A DNA stretch of 64,000 nt. Source: Muricea muricata (Eukaryota; Cnidaria; Anthozoa; Malacalcyonacea; Plexauridae). Each line of letters opens with the position of its first letter. The stretch's first letter is position 1. Below are positions 21,044 to 34,709 of the stretch, piece by piece. The stretch spans positions 9,668,001 to 9,732,000 of the forward strand of contig OY979717.1 of NCBI GenBank assembly GCA_963855995.1. The letters run 5' to 3'. The notes under the pieces are model-generated. The model worked only from the letters and a program-made list of their open reading frames with translations. It had not been told where the DNA came from and made no database searches. A program made the translations under genes and the position numbers.

Positions 21044-23750
21044 ATAACGAGTTCCTGCTTGATGAATAAGGAAATGAATGGAAGGTACAACTTTAATGAA
21101 GTATTCTCGTTTAAATAGAAATAATTAAAATTTCCTTCTGATTGACCTATTAGCTGGTTTTGCTCAGTGGTTTGGCTGCCCTAAAATTGGCGTCCGCCCT
21201 CTAATTTTAGGACGCAGGAAACGTAGGTCTGTCATCAGGCTAAAGTGGGCTAAAAGCACTTAGTCCAGGAAGGACATGTTTTAAAACAGAAAGTACAAAA
21301 AATGATTACAAAGTGACTTCATATCTAGTGAATATATAGCTGATATCCTCTGGGGCGTACTAGGCGAAGTTACGAGAAACTTTCGATCGAGACGATCCGG
21401 CGAAATTAATTACCCAAATTTAACTGTAAAGCAATAAATATCGTCTGATTAATTGCCAGACGTAGAGCTATATTTAACATTGTTTAAGAGCTCATTTACC
21501 TTCAAACAGCAACAGCATCACAAGCAAGCCACCGCGGTGCAACATGTCGAGAGGTTTTTTCGTGACCAAAGACTTTTCAAAGCGTAAAAATGAAACCAAA
21601 ATGAGGAAGAATCAAAACTTTAATGTAGTGGCAAAGCCAACCCGACAATTCGGTCATACTGTGCCAATATTTCCGTGCTTATTAATAAACCATGAAAATA
21701 TTCATTAAAGAAATGAAAATGATAATAATTTATAATTACGTGACAAGCTACAACAGCATGAAAATAATTGTGTATATAGCAATTAATCCAATTATCATGA
21801 CTACACGTGTTGTTTCCACAATACCAGACGTACTGTCCTTTACCAGGCAAAACTACGAAGAAATGTTATGAATGAATAATAGCTTGACCTCTCGAATGGC
21901 TTTTCCAATAAAGAAGCTTTTTCGAAAAAAAATGCAAATTAAAAAATTCGCAAGTTGTATTTTATTTGCATATCCGATACAGTCGAATATCTTAGTATAG
22001 TATAAGAAGTATAAGAAAAACATTCGAGCTTGTAAAACAAGACAACAATTTTGCGGAGATATTTCGACTCTATTTCACACACTATTTCAACAGGAAAATA
22101 TTACGTTTTACAAGCATTACACTATTGACATATAATGATGCTTAAGAAAAGACCACGTCACGAGTTCTTTAGACGCTCTCAACCCATATACGGGCATGTT
22201 ACGTATACGGGCAAGTTACATATTTGCATGCTTAGTTACATTATGTCGACATGTTGACTAATCTACGTCAAGTTTACACAGGCTTGAAATTATTTGAACT
22301 CTGTTGCAAAAGTGCATTTTTCAAATTGAGTTATAATATATTTTCTGAGTTCTGCGCAAACATATATCTTTATACATATATCATTATATCTTATGGTGAG
22401 TTATAATACGGCAATTAAAGCATTTTTATGTTCTCATTTCGTTAACTTTTCGTTAATTTTCGTCCATGCGGTCAAAGCTGAATGTCGTTAAAACAAACTG
22501 TTGTATATCTAGTAGCGCAATCTAAGACAAGACTTGTGCGTGATGACGGTATTTTTAGTTCTATGCGTGCGTGTATGCATTTCATGATACTACAGTGACA
22601 GGAATGTGGGTGGATTCTCGCAATATTCAAGATGAATCTATACCGAACATGTTAGCAATACAGATACCTAAAATAAACACGACTTGCTAAGCACCATTAA
22701 ATTATTGAGCACACGGGGACGAGGGTTGGTTGAGGGGATTCTTGGGTGCTCTACCAGCCCCTGTGTTTAAAATAAATCAACAGAACACAATTTACTGTCA
22801 TGATTATTTTGTTTTTAATTTGTGTTATTAAAGTACAGCATGGAGTCCGACATGGAGTTCGAGATTTTGAACCCAGTCGCATAAAAAATTATTCTTACGT
22901 ACACTATTATGTAAAACCCCAAAAGTTGCAACAGAATTGTGCGCTCTCATATTTAGAATATAGACTGTTACTCTCACATAGACTGTTAGTCACGAAAAAT
23001 ATATTTGGCGCTATATGCTGATAACCCTAACCTTTGAACTTCGCGCTATGTGCTCGTTTACCCTGTCAAATAGCCGAGCGTTTACCCTGTCGAGTATCGC
23101 GTTCGCAGCTTTGGCTCGGCAAATGTAACTTCAACTTTAGTTTCCTGTCAATCTATATCGGTAGTTTTGAAGCCTTGAGAAATCATGCGGTAAAATATAA
23201 TGAATGGATCGTTTCGACGGAAATGATGAGACTTGAACAGTAAGGTTAATTTGCATATAAAAATAATTTTAGTTTACGCGTGCATGGCAGGACAGCTGAA
23301 ATTTTACACTGTTTCTCACGGGCGAGTACTGATGGACAGACTATAGTCTTTTTAGGCCTAGTTACAAATTAAAGTCAGCTAATCACGACTGTGTAGCGAT
23401 ATTTGTTATTTTATCTCTAAATTGCTGGTAAGTCTGGTTTCCTTGTGGAAAATTTTGTGGGTCCATTACAGTGAAGGCAATTGGCCACATTATCATATGT
23501 CGGAAACTTTTCGATCAATCAGTCATTCAAAACTGTCATGTTTCAGTGTATAGAAAGGACACTGTTTATGGAAATTACAATTCGTATATGCTGAAAAAGT
23601 TCCTTAACAAACTTGCGAAATTAGCCGAGCAACAACTCGAAGCAACGTCACTGAATTGTGCTCAAGAGACATAATTTGTTCGTGTTCATTTTAATATTGG
23701 ATCCTAATCGTGGTTAATCTTCGTGACTTCGTACACCGAATAACTTGCAT
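21044..23750. other. Intergenic, mostly unassigned
   Basis: Contains the second copy of a dispersed repeat (21503-21612) and a weak inverted pair around 22700-22760 (CACGGGG / CCCCTGTG). The upstream exon of the beta-helix gene could lie here but I cannot point to it. Small ORFs such as 23471-23674 show no known motif. Confidence 0.4.
21503..21612 (+). repeat. Dispersed repeat, copy 2
   Basis: Same-orientation relative of 12106-12215, sharing CAGCATCACAA and CAAAGCGTAAAAATGAAACC. Confidence 0.6.
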
Positions 23751-23755
23751 AACAT

Positions 23756-23963
<208 letters not shown>

Positions 23964-24293
23964 TGTGTGCATATGTATATGTATATATGCATGCATGTAT
24001 AATGTAGTGTTGACAATTCTAATTTAGAAGACATCAACTGACTATTGTTATATAGCCGCATATTGTCATAAACAGCTTTAGTAGCTACGGAACGTGTCTA
24101 TATTCAACATGAAGTAATACAGGAATATTCTATTTACGTACAGTGAGCTAGCACATATGTAAATAATTAAACTTTCATTTATCATTTTCATACAACAAAG
24201 ACAATGCTAAACAGGCGGGGATTTTCAATGACAATTGGATTTGACACATTGACGGCTTCATTTGCATGGCGACCATGCTGAACTCGTTACACT

Positions 24294-25716
24294 GAGTTTG
24301 ACTAAAGGTCGAGGGTCGAGAGTAATAGGTCGAGGGTCGAAAAATTTGGTCGAGGGTCAGAGATTTACGTTTTCTACTTGAAACCTTTTACGGTCGGGGG
24401 GGGGGGTCAAGGAGGTGATTACCAGAAGATTTTTCCACCCGCCCTACCGAGCTAAAAAGTTTTAATGCCGTGATACATGACAATTAACGGGCTGGGATGA
24501 AATTTTCGCCCGGTTTGAGTGTCAAAATGGAGCTATATTTCGACTTGTTTATAGTGCTGCTAGAGACCAGATATTACGTTTAAAACACAACCTAAAGAGA
24601 ATAAGACAATCTAAACACAATTAAATGGTCGCGTTTGTAATAATTTTATGGCGCTGAAGCGATTAACTGGCAATATATATGCCTAGGAAACTTGACACTA
24701 AACTGTATACAAAAATTTAAAGGTAATGCGATGCGACAAAATACAATAGTTCTATCCGTGCTAATAACTCTGATGCAACACTATATCAATATTAATACAC
24801 ATCCAACAACTTTTTTGATAAATTAATATTGTATTATAAATTCGATTCAAAGTTGGTTTGGCTGAATGTGAAACGGTTTTAACAATTATTGTTTTGTCCG
24901 TACTCGTACTCCGTAGGCTATTTTTGTAATTGAGCCCATTTGAGCGCAGCATGCCCGACCTAAATTGCCCGACTTTTCAAGCACAAATTGCCCGACTTTC
25001 CTTGATCACGAAAAACTGGGGAGACTATAGGTACCGGACGTACTGTTTCGTTAGCTTAAAGTATAGCTTGATAAATGGTGCTATGTCCTTCGGATGCGGG
25101 TAATAAAACAAGTAAAACAATCTGTATAAAAACAATTATTTACAACGTGTTTAAGGTTGAAGTGTTATTCACCTCGAAACCATTACAAATTTACAAGAAC
25201 GATAGAAAATTTATTTAACTCTTTAATTTCTTTGTATAATTTAAAGTATTAATGTAAATCACCTTTATAGGTAGCAGTTTTCAAATAGAAGCAATGACAA
25301 CAGGCTGAACCACAGCCATGTAATTAATTAATGGTGCATTAATTTTCTGAACTTATCTTCGAATATAGTTTATATTGTAAATCGTTGAGATCACCAAAAT
25401 CTTAATGCAATTAATTGTGATTTCCATTGATTCTTTAAATTATACAAAGAAATTAGAGGGTCAAATAAGTTGTCTATCGATCTTGTAATGGTTTCGGGGT
25501 GAATAACACCTCAGTTGCCAGTTAATCGCTTCAGCGCCACAAAAAACTATTACAAACGCGACCATTTAATTGTGTTTAGATTGTTTTATTCTCTTTGGTT
25601 TGTGTTTTAAACGTAATATCTGGTCTCTAGCAGCACTATAAACAAGTCGAAATATAGCTAACCCTAACCCTAACCCTCGACCTATTACCCTCGACCCTCG
25701 ACAATTAGTCAAACTC
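24294..25716. mobile_element. Foldback element with GTCGAGG repeats
   Basis: Inverted ends begin GAGTTTGACTAA and continue as repeats of GGTCGAGGGTCGAG. The arms are about 370 bp on the left and 215 bp on the right and share GCGCTGAAGCGATTAACTGG. The right arm carries CCCTAACCCTAACCCT. A smaller nested inverted pair (25155-25250 and 25430-25512) lies inside. No transposase seen. Confidence 0.7.
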
Positions 25717-25794
25717 GGTTACACACAGTCCACCTGACGCAGTCAACAATGTAAACTTGGTTTATCACTGACATTTGAAACGCGGGACTGGTAC

Positions 25795-26098
25795 ATGGCT
25801 GCTAAGAAAGACCTTAAAACATTATTTATCCGTTTTCTTCTTGTTGTCGTCTACTGTTTGTTAGGTGCTGCTATTTTCTATGCCATCGAGCATAAAGACG
25901 AAGATGAAAACAAGATCAAAAATAGAAAGGATCAACTCTACAACACGACAAAGACAAAAATTATGCGTAGGTTTGGTATTAATGAAACCGAGTTTGACAT
26001 ATTAGCGGAGAACATTGTTCAGGCGGAATCACACACTCCATTGCAATGGACATTTACAAGAGGGTTAGACTTATGCTGGCAAACTATCACTACAATAG
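25795..26098 (+). CDS. Two-pore-domain potassium channel, exon 1
   Basis: Starts ATGGCTGCTAAG and encodes a cytosolic N-terminus, TM1 (LFIRFLLVVVYCLLGAAIFYAIE), an extracellular cap region with two NxT sequons (YNTTKT and INETEF), and the first pore helix (WQTITTIG). It ends ATAG|GTAGGT, cutting the Gly codon of the first selectivity filter. K2P channels are dimeric background potassium channels of the plasma membrane. The splice site inside the GYG motif is a known conserved intron position in this family. Confidence 0.9.
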
Positions 26099-26174
26099 GT
26101 AGGTCTACACTCGAAACATATACATGTTGCTATTAATACAAATCACGTTATCGGTATGACAGATATATATACAT

Positions 26175-28229
26175 AAAACCTGGACTGGACTGATGGACTA
26201 TGGACTGTGGACCATGGAACATGGACTATGGACTATGGACTGTGGACTGTTTCTTGGGGGAACCGGGGGGATATAGCTATTAATAGTTTCTGAACGAATT
26301 GGACAAACTTTAAATAAAAGGATTTTACCACAGAACTCATGACAACGTATCAGCCGCATCGCTATTCCTAAATCACTTATATTAAAACATTGTCCACAAA
26401 ACAGCACGCGCAATTAAATTTATGCGGAAAAGATCGAATTTCGTTTCACAAGTCGCTTGCACCTGACATTTTTGTCGGAAGAACAAGTGCCGAACACCGA
26501 CTTTTAGGTTTTTATATGTCTATTGAGTTGGCTGATCACTGCAGACGTCAGGCTTTATTATTTGGATTTGACTAATTTGGCTGACCCGGTGAAACGCTGA
26601 TCATGGAAGTCCAGGTTACATACGCAGATGTGGTAAAAGGTAAAAAGCATTATACAATTTTCATATTGTATAACAGCATGAAGGAAAGCGCATGAATTTA
26701 AAGTGTATTTTTAACGAGTTTAGTTCAGGCGATACTCTTGTTTTGCACCTCGTGCCACCCTTTCTTTCACATCAAACACGTTTGATACGCGAGAAAAGGT
26801 TGCATAAGGAAATAGTTTTTCGGAGATGAATACAAGCTGGCCATGCAATTATGGCAGAATAGCACAGATTCGAATATGCCACAACAGTCGACATTTTGCT
26901 CACCTCATGGATTATCAAAGACGCCGGCAACGCAGTTTCAACAACAGACTTACATTTCGTTCCCTCCTAATTCTTCAACTCAACCCCAGCCTACACCGCC
27001 AGAGTTAGCGAGCTCACTACAGCACCTAAACCCGTCTCTTCACCTAAACCCAGTTTATCCCCTTCAGAGCACCTAATCCAGACCTAGGGTCTTTTGAAGT
27101 GACCTTGCTGCATCTTTGCGACCCACGAGTCAGCACCTGTTATGGATGCGGACAACGGATACGAGGTACAGGTATGGTAATTCCTCCGCCAAGTTGTCAC
27201 TAAAATGAGACGTAATTATGTCATTGGTGGGGAGAAACGACAAGGAAAACTCGGAAATGTCTACTTCTATTCCAACATGAATTGTATCAGGTCGAAGTAT
27301 CCGAATTTTCTGTCATCATTACACTACGTCACAGGGGATGTGAGAAACTTGTTCCTGCCTATCCACAAGCAACAATTGGTGACATCTTTATACTTTTCAG
27401 TCTGATATTGGATCAAACGTCAGGACAGAGCTTCAATTAAAGGATTTAGCAAAATAATTTGCATATACCTATTTTCAGCTAATTCGAAAAAGGTTTGTCC
27501 TTCTGAAATCTAAAATCTAAATTGCAAAGTCCAAAACATGAGATACAACATTTGTGTTCTGATTAATAAAACCAGATTGAATGGTAAAGTCTAAAGACGA
27601 TATTATTATTTAAAACTTTGTTCCTCGTAAGCCATATAACGTTAACCAAAAGTCTTGAAGTCGACACATAGTGTATGTTGGTCTCGTATTTTGGATTTGG
27701 TGATGTAGATTCTTAAATCTTTGAAAGACAGCCTTGTTGGTTGGAGTTAGCTCTATGCTAATATTCAATATCATATGTTTAATGATTATGGTTATATGGT
27801 GTTTGGTTTATTTGCCGAGAAGTCCTTATTCTGAGAAAAAGCGAGAATCAAGTTTTGAAGGGTTTACGTTTATTATTAAATGCGACTTATTACGCTTATT
27901 GTGAGAGAAAGGGTCGCATCAGACACAAAACACAGCCGGCAAAACTCGTTAAAGACGCGCCGCTTGTGAAACGAAATTCGATCTCTTCCGCATAAATTTA
28001 GTTAGGCGTGCTGTTTTGTGGACAATGAGTGATTTAGGAATGGCGACGCGGCTAATACGTTGCCATTAGTTCTGTGTTGAAAATAACATCATATTAAACA
28101 ACATCATATTCTTTTTTTTAAGTTTGTCTAAATCGCTCAGAAACTATTAACTAGAAACTATATCCCCCAGTTCACCCAAGAAACAGTCCACAGTCCATAG
28201 TCCACAGTCCACAATCCAGTCCAGGTTTT
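26175..28229. mobile_element. 2-kb foldback element with minisatellite ends
   Basis: Inverted arms (about 26175-26461 and 27957-28229) begin AAAACCTGGACTGGA. Just inside the left end is a minisatellite of GGACTATGGACTGT-type units (26187-26252), with a shorter inverted version on the right. Flanking TA dinucleotides could be the duplication. The interior (26602-27400) holds decayed coding sequence. Confidence 0.75.
26602..27405 (+). pseudogene. Decayed cargo gene inside foldback element
   Basis: A short MEVQVTYADVVKG exon-like start with a following GT, then a Gln/Pro-rich stretch (26843-27076). A frame-shifted CYGCGQRIRGTG / GNVYFYSNMNCIRSKYPNF-type segment with Cys-x2-Cys follows. It resembles proteins I associate with cnidarian DNA elements, but I cannot name a family. 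Several frameshifts are present. Confidence 0.4.
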
Positions 28230-31092
28230 AGCACATGCCCAGCGAAATCATGCCGATATTAAAACTGGACGGACTTTTAGGTGTCAATAGCATTTAGCAA
28301 AACGTGAACTAGATTGTAACCAACGTACATAGGAAATGCTTATCAACCTGCAACGTACATTTTTTGCACATATGTATTAACTACAACCTAGCTATGTGAA
28401 CGTAGAAGCGGCAAGAAATTAAATCTACCACAATTTATAGAACTATATACCCCTTACATCGTTATACCATACCACACCACAAGCCTATTCTATTAAAAGA
28501 ACTCACACTCAGTGTTCAAGTGCATATAAACTCTAATGATATCAACTCTCAAGTCTTTGCGCGACTATAAAAGCAAGTCTATATTTGCAACAAGCACAAT
28601 ATAAACTTAAGTTAATGAAACAAGCATTGAGCTAGAAGTAAAATTGTGCAAATTCTCACATGTTCATACACGTGCTAGGCGCAATGCCAACTACACACGT
28701 AAAACGCACAAGTTGCTACAGACCTGCAAACAAGTTGTAAAAAGTCTGTTCACAAGTTGTTCACAAGATGTATTCGCACTGCTTGTTCCGAATTTTTTGG
28801 AACAAGTTTACATGTGTATAACAACAAACCACTGTCTAAATCTCTCGCGATGTGTCTGGGCAAGTGGACCAATCAGGTTTGACTATGTCATCTAAATAGT
28901 TTCCTGCTTAGAACAATATGTATCATTCTGTCACATGCATTCAAAAGCGTCTGACCTCCACGACAATATATTTCGAAATATTTCGTTACAAACATGAGCG
29001 ATTGACCAACGGCGACCATTAGTGATACGGAGAGTTTACGATGCCAATGTACTGAGAGAGGACTAGCTAACCTTGGACCAAAGAATGCTTTAATATCTCG
29101 ACTACAACAGTACGCTACCATTTCGTCTTCGAGGCCAACGGTAGATGCCGCAGGGAACGCAAATTTGCCGCCCACGTCGATATCTCCTTAACCACAATCT
29201 TCGTCCAACCTCGTAACCAGGGTCTTTTCTCTTGTTCACACCATGGATTTTTGTAAAATTCCCGTAGCCCGCGGAGGTTAGAAGACCCTGGGTACGAGAT
29301 TTATCTTCGTCATGTACCGAAGACCACTTGGCGCAAATAAGATATGATCAATTGTTTCTCGTAGCGTGGAAGAATCGGTAGCCGTTATAGCAACCAATGC
29401 GGCCCGTGCCGCTGTCGAAGCCTTGTTCACGACGCCTCAGCAAGGTTGTTACAACAGCAGCCCAGCTGTTCCTGGCGATTTCGCTGCTGCCACAAAAAGA
29501 GATCAAACAGCACTTCTGCTATTCTTATTCATTGTAGAAGAGCTTGTATAGTGTCTCCAACATCGTTTAAAGCATGCGTGTATATTTGCTGTTAACGCTG
29601 TTTATTCCCTTCGCTCTGGCGAGAACGGTACACGGGTACAGCAGATATTACAACAACACCAACGTGATCTGGAGAAGATTGTGGCACCTAGTTGAGTGTC
29701 GCATCTGATCGATCTGATATTACATTTATCATGATGTGCGCTAGCTATATATGGTATCCTGAGCATTCCGGGCATTTCAAAAATTTTTTATTGCAGATTT
29801 CGTTTAAAATCTAATCAAAATGCACACAATTTGTGATTTGTGGTTGAAAGCGGGCATAAATAAGGCTTGCTAAGAGAGATTATTAATGTGTAATCTTATC
29901 TGATCTAATCTAATCAGCTGAAGATATTTTAACGCAGTTTAGACATGCAATTCAAATATGATTGCTTTCCTGCACGAGATATCTTGAGCACAAGATCTGT
30001 ATTTGACACATATTAAGAAATTCTATCCCGGTATTAAGATCAGTGAAAAAATTTCTGCTTACAAAGGCGAAAATCTATTTTCTTCAAACTACACTTAAAT
30101 TTCAATCTTTGCTTTCAAAAATTAATATTAATTCTACCGGCAATCGGCATCTTAATAAAGCTAAATTTTAACATGTACACAGTTTATTTATTTCAAATTA
30201 GTTTCAGCTGGAGTTGCATAACCATACACTATACTGACTCGTGAGGCATATAGCGGCTTGCACAGTGAGTTAAGCATCGCTGACTGTCAGTCTGCGCGCG
30301 CCGCTCGGAATTGCGAAGTACAAGCTTCAGTATATCGATTACCGCGCAGTTGATTTGTAAAATTGACGACAAAAGTTTCCAAAAATATGGAAAATGAAGA
30401 GTAGGGCAACCGCAAAACAATGTTTTTAATATGCCAAGTTGTTTCTGCTCTAACAAAAAATAAAACAAAAAAAGCAACAAACAACTCACATGCAATCGTA
30501 TGAAAGTCATTAAAACGGAATAAACAAATACTAAAAAAAATAATAGAAGGTCATTTGTGTTTGCCTCCCTGCGGTTGCAAATATGTAAATCGCGCTAGCA
30601 GTCCTACTCAAAATCATTGAAAGCACAATCCCAAGATTCACAAAAAAAAATCTTGGAAGCAGAACAGACTAAATAGCGATAAACAAATATTTCAAAAAGG
30701 CTAGAATGGTCAGCTCTGTTTTCCGTATTACCAGTGGTTTAATAATTTATTTGTAATATAGAAGCTTTGTGGGGAAGCTGCTGGATTTGTCTTGGCCCCA
30801 TCCAGGTTTCCTGTATTTCAGGTTTTCCCCGGCCACCCCGATGATCCAGCTGTAATAAAGCCAATGGTAATACCTAAACAGCAACTCTTACCATTTTCTG
30901 GCAAAAGCTATCTTCTATATGTTGTGGGAGTTGAATTGTTCGTCTATGGGGAATACACAATTCTGTGTATTTGTTGGGATGGAATGCTCCCAAAGGTCAC
31001 CCTCGACCCCATAGACTCACATAAAACAATGTATCATATGATTATATATTTTACAGTAATTAATTATGGGAATTCATTTCCCCTTGCATGCT
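28230..31092. other. Intron sequence, little recognised
   Basis: Contains one small MITE (29208-29301). Short ORFs here show no motif. A-rich patches near 30530 and 30640 may be decayed retroelement tails. Confidence 0.4.
29208..29301. mobile_element. Short MITE, ACCTCGTAACCAGGGTCTT ends
   Basis: Imperfect 19-bp inverted ends (ACCTCGTAACCAGGGTCTT and AAGACCCTGGGTACGAGAT) enclose about 55 bp. Target duplication not clear. Confidence 0.6.
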
Positions 31093-31227
31093 AAAGTAAA
31101 CAATGACCATCACGGGGATCTACCTCTTGGACATTAAAGTAAACAATGATCATCACGGGGATCTACTAACCCTTGGACATTGAAGTAAACAATAACCATG
31201 ACGGAGATCTACTACCCCTTGGACATT
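31093..31227 (+). repeat. Minisatellite, three units of 42-46 bp
   Basis: AAGTAAACAATGACCATCAC plus GGGGATCTAC...TTGGACATT is repeated three times with small length changes. Confidence 0.85.
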
Positions 31228-32256
31228 TAGAGTGCCCATCTTGGGGGGCACTACTCCATAGGCAAAGTCCAACGTGGGAGAGCCATTACCCCCTGAGGAC
31301 ATAGCTATATCATAATCGTAATGAGTCTGTGGAGGAGGCATTTTGACCAATGTTTTTATATAAGAATCGTAGCATTCCTCCCCATCAACCCTTCTTCCAC
31401 ACTATTGTGTATGTGTCAGTGGTTTAATAATTGTCTCATGATATTTGCCTGATGATTGGCGCATTAAGTAAACTGTAAATACTGGACTGACAGAGCCGCG
31501 CTGCTATAACAGGGATGATGTCATCTATACGTAGTTATATATGCGAGTTTCATGTATGTTTTTGTTGCTGAACGCCCTTTGAAGGACTTGCTTAATTGGC
31601 TTCAATGGCTTGCCATAAATGAACTTTTATATTTTAACTTTTATGTCTGAATAATATGAGTAATATTGGTGACTGACAATTCTGCATTGACGCTTTTCAA
31701 TATTGCATGACTGTGAACTAAAACGAACTATAATTTAATTCTACTGCCGAACAGCATGTTACTGAAAAACACGCATTCAGTTGTAAGCTTGGGTAAATTA
31801 TGCTCGAAAATTTGGCAATTATGCTCGAGAGCAGTGCTTACTAAAAATATTGCTCGTGAAACATCCTATTATGCTCGTGAAACATCCTATTATGCTCACG
31901 AAAATTCTTATTATGCTCGAACTACGAAAATAGAAAACCCTGTTTTATTAGGTAAAACTCAAAAGATTGTACACTTCAGCTTTTTAAAGCATAATACATT
32001 ATAAAAATAATATATAATGTTCAATTAAACAAAACAATGTCAAATATGCAAATATAGAACACAATAGAAACAAGAAATCCAGGTGATAGAACCTAATCAA
32101 CGGCCATTATACTGCAACATCGATCAACGATGTTTTAATGTAGTCTTCCAATGCTAACTCTTGGCGATCATTAAACGATACCTTAAGCAAAGAAAAGGCT
32201 CGTTCAACTGCGGCAGAGGTGGGTTGGCAAAGAAAAAGCTTCCGTGCTTCTATTGA

Positions 32257-33583
32257 CTAGCTGGGCAAAAGTTTCTCATGTCTTTTCCACCATTCGAGGA
32301 TATCAATACTGTTGTTGATTCCATTTGATGCAGCCATGTATGCAGGAAGCTCCAAAATAAGTTCCTCCAGATCACTGTTTTTAATAAATGGAAAGTTTTC
32401 TAGTTCTTTGATGTCAGTAACTGATGGTATTAGGTCATTCACCTTTCTAGGGTCTACTAAGCGAGCAGCCTTGAAGCAACACATTGGGTGTGACAGATTG
32501 TCTACACTTGCAAAAGTGGCATTAAAATAATTAAATCCTGGCTGAACACACTGACAAGCATAGTCTTGCCACTGCTGTAAAAGCTGTTGTTTCTGTAAAT
32601 CGGTTTCTACAATAGTTGCTAAGTCAGATGCAATACCATTAACATTTGGCATGTGCATCAGTCTCACACAGTTTTCAAGTTCTTTAATACTATCATAAAC
32701 AGTAACAACTAAAGGGCCATCCCCTTCGAGACTGTATGTCTTCTTCACAAATGGTTCGGCTGCATCAACAGTTGCTGCAATCTCTATCCTTAATTTGGAT
32801 TCAGAGTTTGCAATTACATCCAGTAGCTTCCTTGCTGTGGCTGGAGCAACATTGCCACTAGTATTCAGGTCTGCCAGGAGCGCTGACATAGGGGTACATA
32901 AGGAATAAGTCCTCTCTTATGCATTCCCATTTGCTCCACCACCTTGTTGGCGAGTATGTTTTCGGAGTTTTTCCAGTGCGATCTCGCCACATAAGTTTGG
33001 CTTTTGGCGAGTGGGCAAACAGTGAGATCCAATGCTTCATAACTTTCTCCAGAACAGGGGCACTGAACTTCTCTCCCACATGATGAAGGTTGTGAGAAAA
33101 GCAACCAATATCGAGAATATTTGGAAAATAACCTTTATAGCTCTTACAGCTACATTGTTAACACTGGCTCTATCACGAATAGTGGCAACTGGTAGCTCAG
33201 TACCCACAACATATTCTCTTGCAAGAACACCAATGATTTCTCAGGCAGCTTCCTCTCCTGATAATGATTTTGCAAGTAACAGGAAACGCTAACAATTAGT
33301 TCTAATGCTTCTCCTATACTGGTGGCTCCATCAAACACAATCGAAATCTCTCTTCCCGTTAGTTCTTCCCGAAAGCAATTGATCTTATTAATAGCTATTT
33401 AAGAAAGCAGTCAAAACTTTAACACGAAATACCCGCGTATTCATACTCAATGTCATTTTCTCCAGCAGGATGGTTTTTATCATCATGTGCTCGTAAAATT
33501 TCCCCGAGATCTTTCTCGCGTTGTTTCTTTTGACCTAATTTCTCTTTTCCTGCCAGATGTTTTTGAGCTTTTATATGGTTTAA
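32257..33583 (-). pseudogene. hAT/DUF4371-type transposase, main part
   Basis: Minus strand, in several frames: HPAGENDIEYEYA linker, FDGATSIGEALELIV, VLEKVMKHWISLFAHSPKAK, YSPTRWWSKWECI, then the long helical part ending LEWWKRHEKLLPS. This order (DGAT catalytic strand, TRWWS motif, C-terminal helices) fits a hAT-related transposase common in cnidarians. Frameshifts near 32880 and 33100-33150 and stops around 33400 break it. The zinc finger is cut off by the MITE. Confidence 0.7.
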
Positions 33584-34362
33584 GGTGGCTCCCTACAGTT
33601 GCATGGCAGATCTATATAGACCAGTGTGGAGCTTCGCCGACCGGCAAATGTTTTGAAATGAACGACACATGAAAAGCTGTGTTTTCAGGATTTTCTACGA
33701 CGAAATCACCAAGTGTTCTGTACATGATAAAAAATTTGTGAAACCTAAACAGTATGTATGTTTTCAACTGTTTTTTTCTGTTTTCCGACCGCGTTTTCGT
33801 AAGCTTTTACGTTTAGCTCATTCTGAAATATTTTTCGTGGTCGAGTTGAAATTTTATCACGTCAGCAATGATTTTATGGATTTCAGCCTCGATTACCCGC
33901 TGTTCCTTCGGTGAATTTTTTAAAAATACGTCCAGTTGTTATACCATATCTAAGGTAAGACATACTCGAATTTAAAAAAAATCTACCAATACGTTTCCCC
34001 GCAATCAATATCCACGAATATATCAAAATCTGAATAATAAACCTGTCTTCAAATTTTGATATCTTTTTCCTTTATTCATCAATAAACAACTAAAAAAATT
34101 TCAGAAAATTTGACTGAAGAGAAAGAAAGTTATTGTTCATTCATTGTGAAATTAAGCATTAAAACTGCAAAAAATAGAACGATATAGTTACCATAGCAAC
34201 GCTTATTTTGTTTCCATTTTTCTATGTATGCTCATCAAACACTTTCATATCTATCCTAAAAGCACTCACATTGCCCTGTTTCAAGTGTAGTCGGTACAAA
34301 TTTCGTTGCAAGCTGATGCGTCGTGAAAAGCCTAACATTTTATGTTACTGTAGGGAGCCACC
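33584..34362. mobile_element. TTAA-flanked MITE inside hAT zinc finger
   Basis: TTAA at 33580-33583 and 34363-34366. Terminal inverted repeat GGTGGCTCCCTACAGT / ACTGTAGGGAGCCACC. About 780 bp with no credible ORF. It fits a Kolobok- or piggyBac-type non-autonomous element. Confidence 0.85.
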
Positions 34363-34366
34363 TTAA

Positions 34367-34709
34367 GATATATGGATCTCTTAACTGATATTTCCTCACG
34401 ACATGCCTCGCAAAAAATATACCCTGAATCAGTCCTAGTGTCTTTGAAGTGTTCGTCTGGGAATTCCCGAATTGACAATTCCCAATTGAATCGGGGCCGT
34501 TGAAGTCTGAGCCCGAGCGTTGCGAGTGCGTTGATTTGTTGATTTACTTTCAATTTCCGTTTACGGGCAAGTTCAGACTTTCTGGGAGCTCTAAAAAGAG
34601 ACAGAGCGTTTATAACCAAATTATTCCCTTCTACTTCTTGACTTTCAGTATCAAGTGTTTTATTATGTGCATATGTGTCATCATCGCCTTCCTCGGCGTC
34701 CTCGCTCAT
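34367..34709 (-). pseudogene. hAT transposase N-terminus with BED-like finger
   Basis: Encodes an acidic leader, a basic KSELARKRKLKVNQQ stretch, then FPDEHFKDTRTDSGYIFCEA and CREEISVKRSIYLK. The Cys-x2-Cys half of a BED-like finger is intact here. The MITE follows at once, and the His half resumes on the far side near 33580. Confidence 0.65.

Noticed and set aside
22695..22760. Structured RNA
   Set aside because: Only one imperfect inverted pair; no known fold.
23471..23674. Small protein gene (67 codons)
   Set aside because: No homology, splice or promoter evidence; could be chance in AT-rich DNA.
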